Part shown: positions 62,656-64,000 of the stretch, piece by piece
Position numbering within the stretch: the stretch's first letter is position 1
Layout of the letters: each line of letters opens with the position of its first letter
Origin: Klebsiella planticola ATCC 33531
GTDB taxonomy: Bacteria > Pseudomonadota > Gammaproteobacteria > Enterobacterales > Enterobacteriaceae
Assembly: GCF_000735435.1 (NCBI RefSeq)
Contig: NZ_JMPP01000003.1
Coordinates: 88,539 to 152,538 of the forward strand
Direction of reading: 5' to 3'
DNA: 64,000 bases
Position numbers and translations under genes: made by a program
The notes under the pieces: generated by a model
What the model was told of the DNA's origin: nothing
The model's input: the letters and a program-made list of their open reading frames with translations, nothing else
The model's database searches: none

Positions 62656-63435
62656 TTAGTAGCTGCTGGCGCTCTTGCCGTCGCCGTGACCCAGCGCTTT
62701 CAGCAGGCTTGCCAGCAGGCTGGAGGCACCGAAACGATAGTGGCGGGAATCCGCCCAGTCGGCACCAAACAGTTCATCGGCAATCGCCAGGAACTGCTGC
62801 GCATCTTCAGCGCTGCGGACGCCGCCCGCAGGCTTAAAGCCAACGGTTTTCTGTACACCCATATCGCGGATCACTTCCAGCATGATACGTGCGCTTTCCG
62901 GCGTCGCGTTTACCGGAACTTTACCGGTCGAGGTTTTGATGAAATCCGCCCCGGCTTTAATAGAAATTTCAGAGGCTTTGCGAATTAACGCTTCTTCTTT
63001 CAGCTCACCGGTTTCGATGATCACTTTCAACAGCACGTTGGCCGCCGCGCAAGCCTCTTTACAGGCCTTCACCAGATCGAATCCAACCTGCTCGTTACCC
63101 GCGATCAGCGCGCGGTACGGGAATACCACGTCAACTTCGTCCGCGCCGTAAGCGATGGCCGCACGGGTTTCCGCCAGCGCGATATCGATATCATCGTTAC
63201 CATGCGGGAAGTTTGTGACCGTGGCGATACGGATATCCGGGGTGCCCTGCGCGTTCAGCGTTTTACGCGCGATCGGGATAAAGCGCGGATAGATGCAGAT
63301 AGCCGCTGTGTTCCCTACCGGCGTTTTTGCCTGATGGCACAGAGCGATCACCTTTTCATTGGTGTCATCGTCATTCAGCGTGGTCAGGTCCATCAGTTTC
63401 AACGCGCGCAGGCTGCTTGCAGATAAATCAGTCAT
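62656..63435 (-). CDS. deoC: deoxyribose-phosphate aldolase
   Basis: A 259-residue class I aldolase, the E. coli length. It splits deoxyribose 5-phosphate to acetaldehyde and glyceraldehyde 3-phosphate. The Schiff-base Lys167 is in DFIKTSTGK, with the second active Lys in FKPAGGVR. It is the first gene of deoCABD. Its upstream region holds a DeoR-type palindrome and two CRP-like sites, the layout of the E. coli deoP2 promoter. Confidence 0.98.
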   Translation of the reverse strand: MTDLSASSLRALKLMDLTTLNDDDTNEKVIALCHQAKTPVGNTAAICIYPRFIPIARKTLNAQGTPDIRIATVTNFPHGNDDIDIALAETRAAIAYGADEVDVVFPYRALIAGNEQVGFDLVKACKEACAAANVLLKVIIETGELKEEALIRKASEISIKAGADFIKTSTGKVPVNATPESARIMLEVIRDMGVQKTVGFKPAGGVRSAEDAQQFLAIADELFGADWADSRHYRFGASSLLASLLKALGHGDGKSASSY

Positions 63436-63488
63436 TTTACACTCCGACGGCTTATTGCCGGTTCAATAGTTTGTTCACCTTGCGAGTC

Positions 63489-63504
63489 TGTTACTATTGT
63501 AACA
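63489..63504. promoter_or_regulatory. DeoR operator at deoP2
   Basis: TGTTACTATTGTAACA is a palindrome (central pairs apart) matching the E. coli deo operator TGTTAGAATTCTAACA at 12 of 16 positions. It overlaps a likely -10 (TACAAT on the reverse strand) and lies 54-69 bp before deoC. Confidence 0.85.
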
Positions 63505-63522
63505 TCACCTCGCCGTTACACT

Positions 63523-63538
63523 TCGACATTCATCACAG
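63523..63538 (-). promoter_or_regulatory. CRP site 1 of the deo promoter
   Basis: On the reverse strand CTGTGATGAATGTCGAAGTG aligns base for base with the proximal CRP site of E. coli deoP2, with the strong TGTGA half-site and a weaker second half. Confidence 0.7.
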
Positions 63539-63574
63539 TTAATGAAAACTCATAGAGAATTTGCATTACTGTAA

Positions 63575-63590
63575 TGTGACAGTGATCACC
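63575..63590. promoter_or_regulatory. CRP site 2 of the deo promoter
   Basis: TGTGACAGTGATCACC matches CRP half-sites TGTGA and TCAC[A/C]. It is 52 bp upstream of CRP site 1, the tandem-CRP spacing that lets CytR bind between them in E. coli. Confidence 0.75.
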
Positions 63591-63591
63591 T

Positions 63592-63930
63592 TTATGGCTG
63601 CGGTATTACGCTGAAAGACGCCAGGTTTACTTTAAGCATAATCAAAATCCTCAGGCACAAGGGAATGTTAATATAATAACATAAAACCACAAGGCTCCTC
63701 GACAAAAGCGAATGCATATTGTGCTAAAAATTAAAAAACAGGCAATAAGCATTGAAAAATAAGCAGGTTACTGAAAACAGACGATGATGGAATTATAACA
63801 TTTACAGGGAGTGTGAAAGGGAGGGGATCCGGGCAGCGAGGCAGTACGCCCTTGCCGGCGATGATGCCGCAACCTCTTAGCCGCGGCGGACTCACGAGCG
63901 TCATCACTGACAGTGCGCTACGCCCACGTT
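63592..63930. other. sequence upstream of the deo promoter, no gene seen
   Basis: This stretch is AT-rich from about 63630 to 63800 and GC-rich from 63810. I see no convincing open frame or RNA. Additional distant deo promoter or DeoR sites, known in E. coli, were not recognised. Confidence 0.5.
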
Positions 63931-64000
63931 ACAGGTTACAGGTTACAGGTCACAGGTCACAGGTCACAGGTTACAGGTCACAGGTTACAGGTCACAGGTT
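63931..64000. repeat. 7-bp tandem repeat running off the window
   Basis: Ten consecutive copies of ACAGGTT or ACAGGTC fill 63931-64000 exactly and continue past the window end. The seventh base alternates T and C without a simple rule. The array is noncoding in any obvious frame here. Confidence 0.95.

Noticed and set aside
63931..64000. CRISPR or iteron origin at the window end
   Set aside because: Repeats are 7 bp, directly adjacent and without spacers; no replication gene is visible. A simple tandem repeat explains it.

Overview
The window is chromosomal DNA of an enterobacterium, most likely from the Klebsiella/Raoultella/Enterobacter group. The evidence is the near-complete gene order of the E. 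coli 0-minute region (thr, talB, dnaKJ, nhaAR, rpsT, ileS-lspA, dapB, carAB) joined to its 99-100-minute region (arcA, creA, rob, trpR, slt, nadR, serB, deo). Protein lengths match E. coli almost residue for residue, and the start codons are the same unusual ones: TTG for carA and rpsT, GTG for ettA and nadR. The genus is an inference. I see no rRNA, tRNA, CRISPR array, insertion sequence or prophage.

Layout. 1-4050 is an accessory sugar-acid block: a cut-off 2-hydroxyacid dehydrogenase, a LacI-type regulator, and a divergent idnO-like dehydrogenase / gluconokinase / YhcH-family operon, then a small lipoprotein. 4221-9890 is carB, carA and dapB. 10035-19684 is an accessory island between dapB and ispH. 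It holds a LacI-type regulator, a divergent operon of a phosphomannose-isomerase-like protein with mannose-family PTS EIIA, EIIB, EIIC and EIID, a convergent pair of cupin phosphoglucose-isomerase-like genes, an AlaX-type tRNA-editing gene, a LysR regulator and rihC. 19751-25570 is the ribF-ileS-lspA-fkpB-ispH cluster. 25901-31715 is rpsT, nhaR, nhaA, dnaJ and dnaK. 32155-38671 is satP, an MHS-family transporter, mog, talB, yaaJ, yaaA and yaaX. 38841-43732 is the thr operon with its leader peptide and attenuator. 43945-57761 is yjtD, yjjY, arcA, creA, rob, gpmB, yjjX, trpR, slt, ettA, nadR, radA, serB and ytjB. 57773-63435 is lplA, a repeat array and the deoCABD operon with its control region. 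The window ends inside a 7-bp tandem repeat.

The most interesting region is 11091-17078. Four near-identical palindromes of the GGTTAATCGATTAACC type lie at the regulator gene, at the PTS operon (three sites between the divergent genes) and, about 6 kb away, in front of the two cupin isomerase genes. CRP-like sites accompany both promoter regions. This argues that the three-isomerase set and the PTS form one regulon under the LacI-type protein at 10035-11066. The sugar cannot be read from the sequence.

The second notable point is that thrB is broken: one extra base in a run of seven A (coding strand) at 40881-40887 shifts the frame before the GHMP-kinase ATP-binding motif. If real, it predicts threonine auxotrophy; a homopolymer sequencing error is the main alternative.

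Most of the rest is conserved core metabolism and regulation, with recognisable control sites: ARG and PUR boxes before carA, a sigma-32 promoter before dnaK, the thr attenuator, an FNR-like box before arcA, the trp operator before trpR, and DeoR/CRP sites before deoC.
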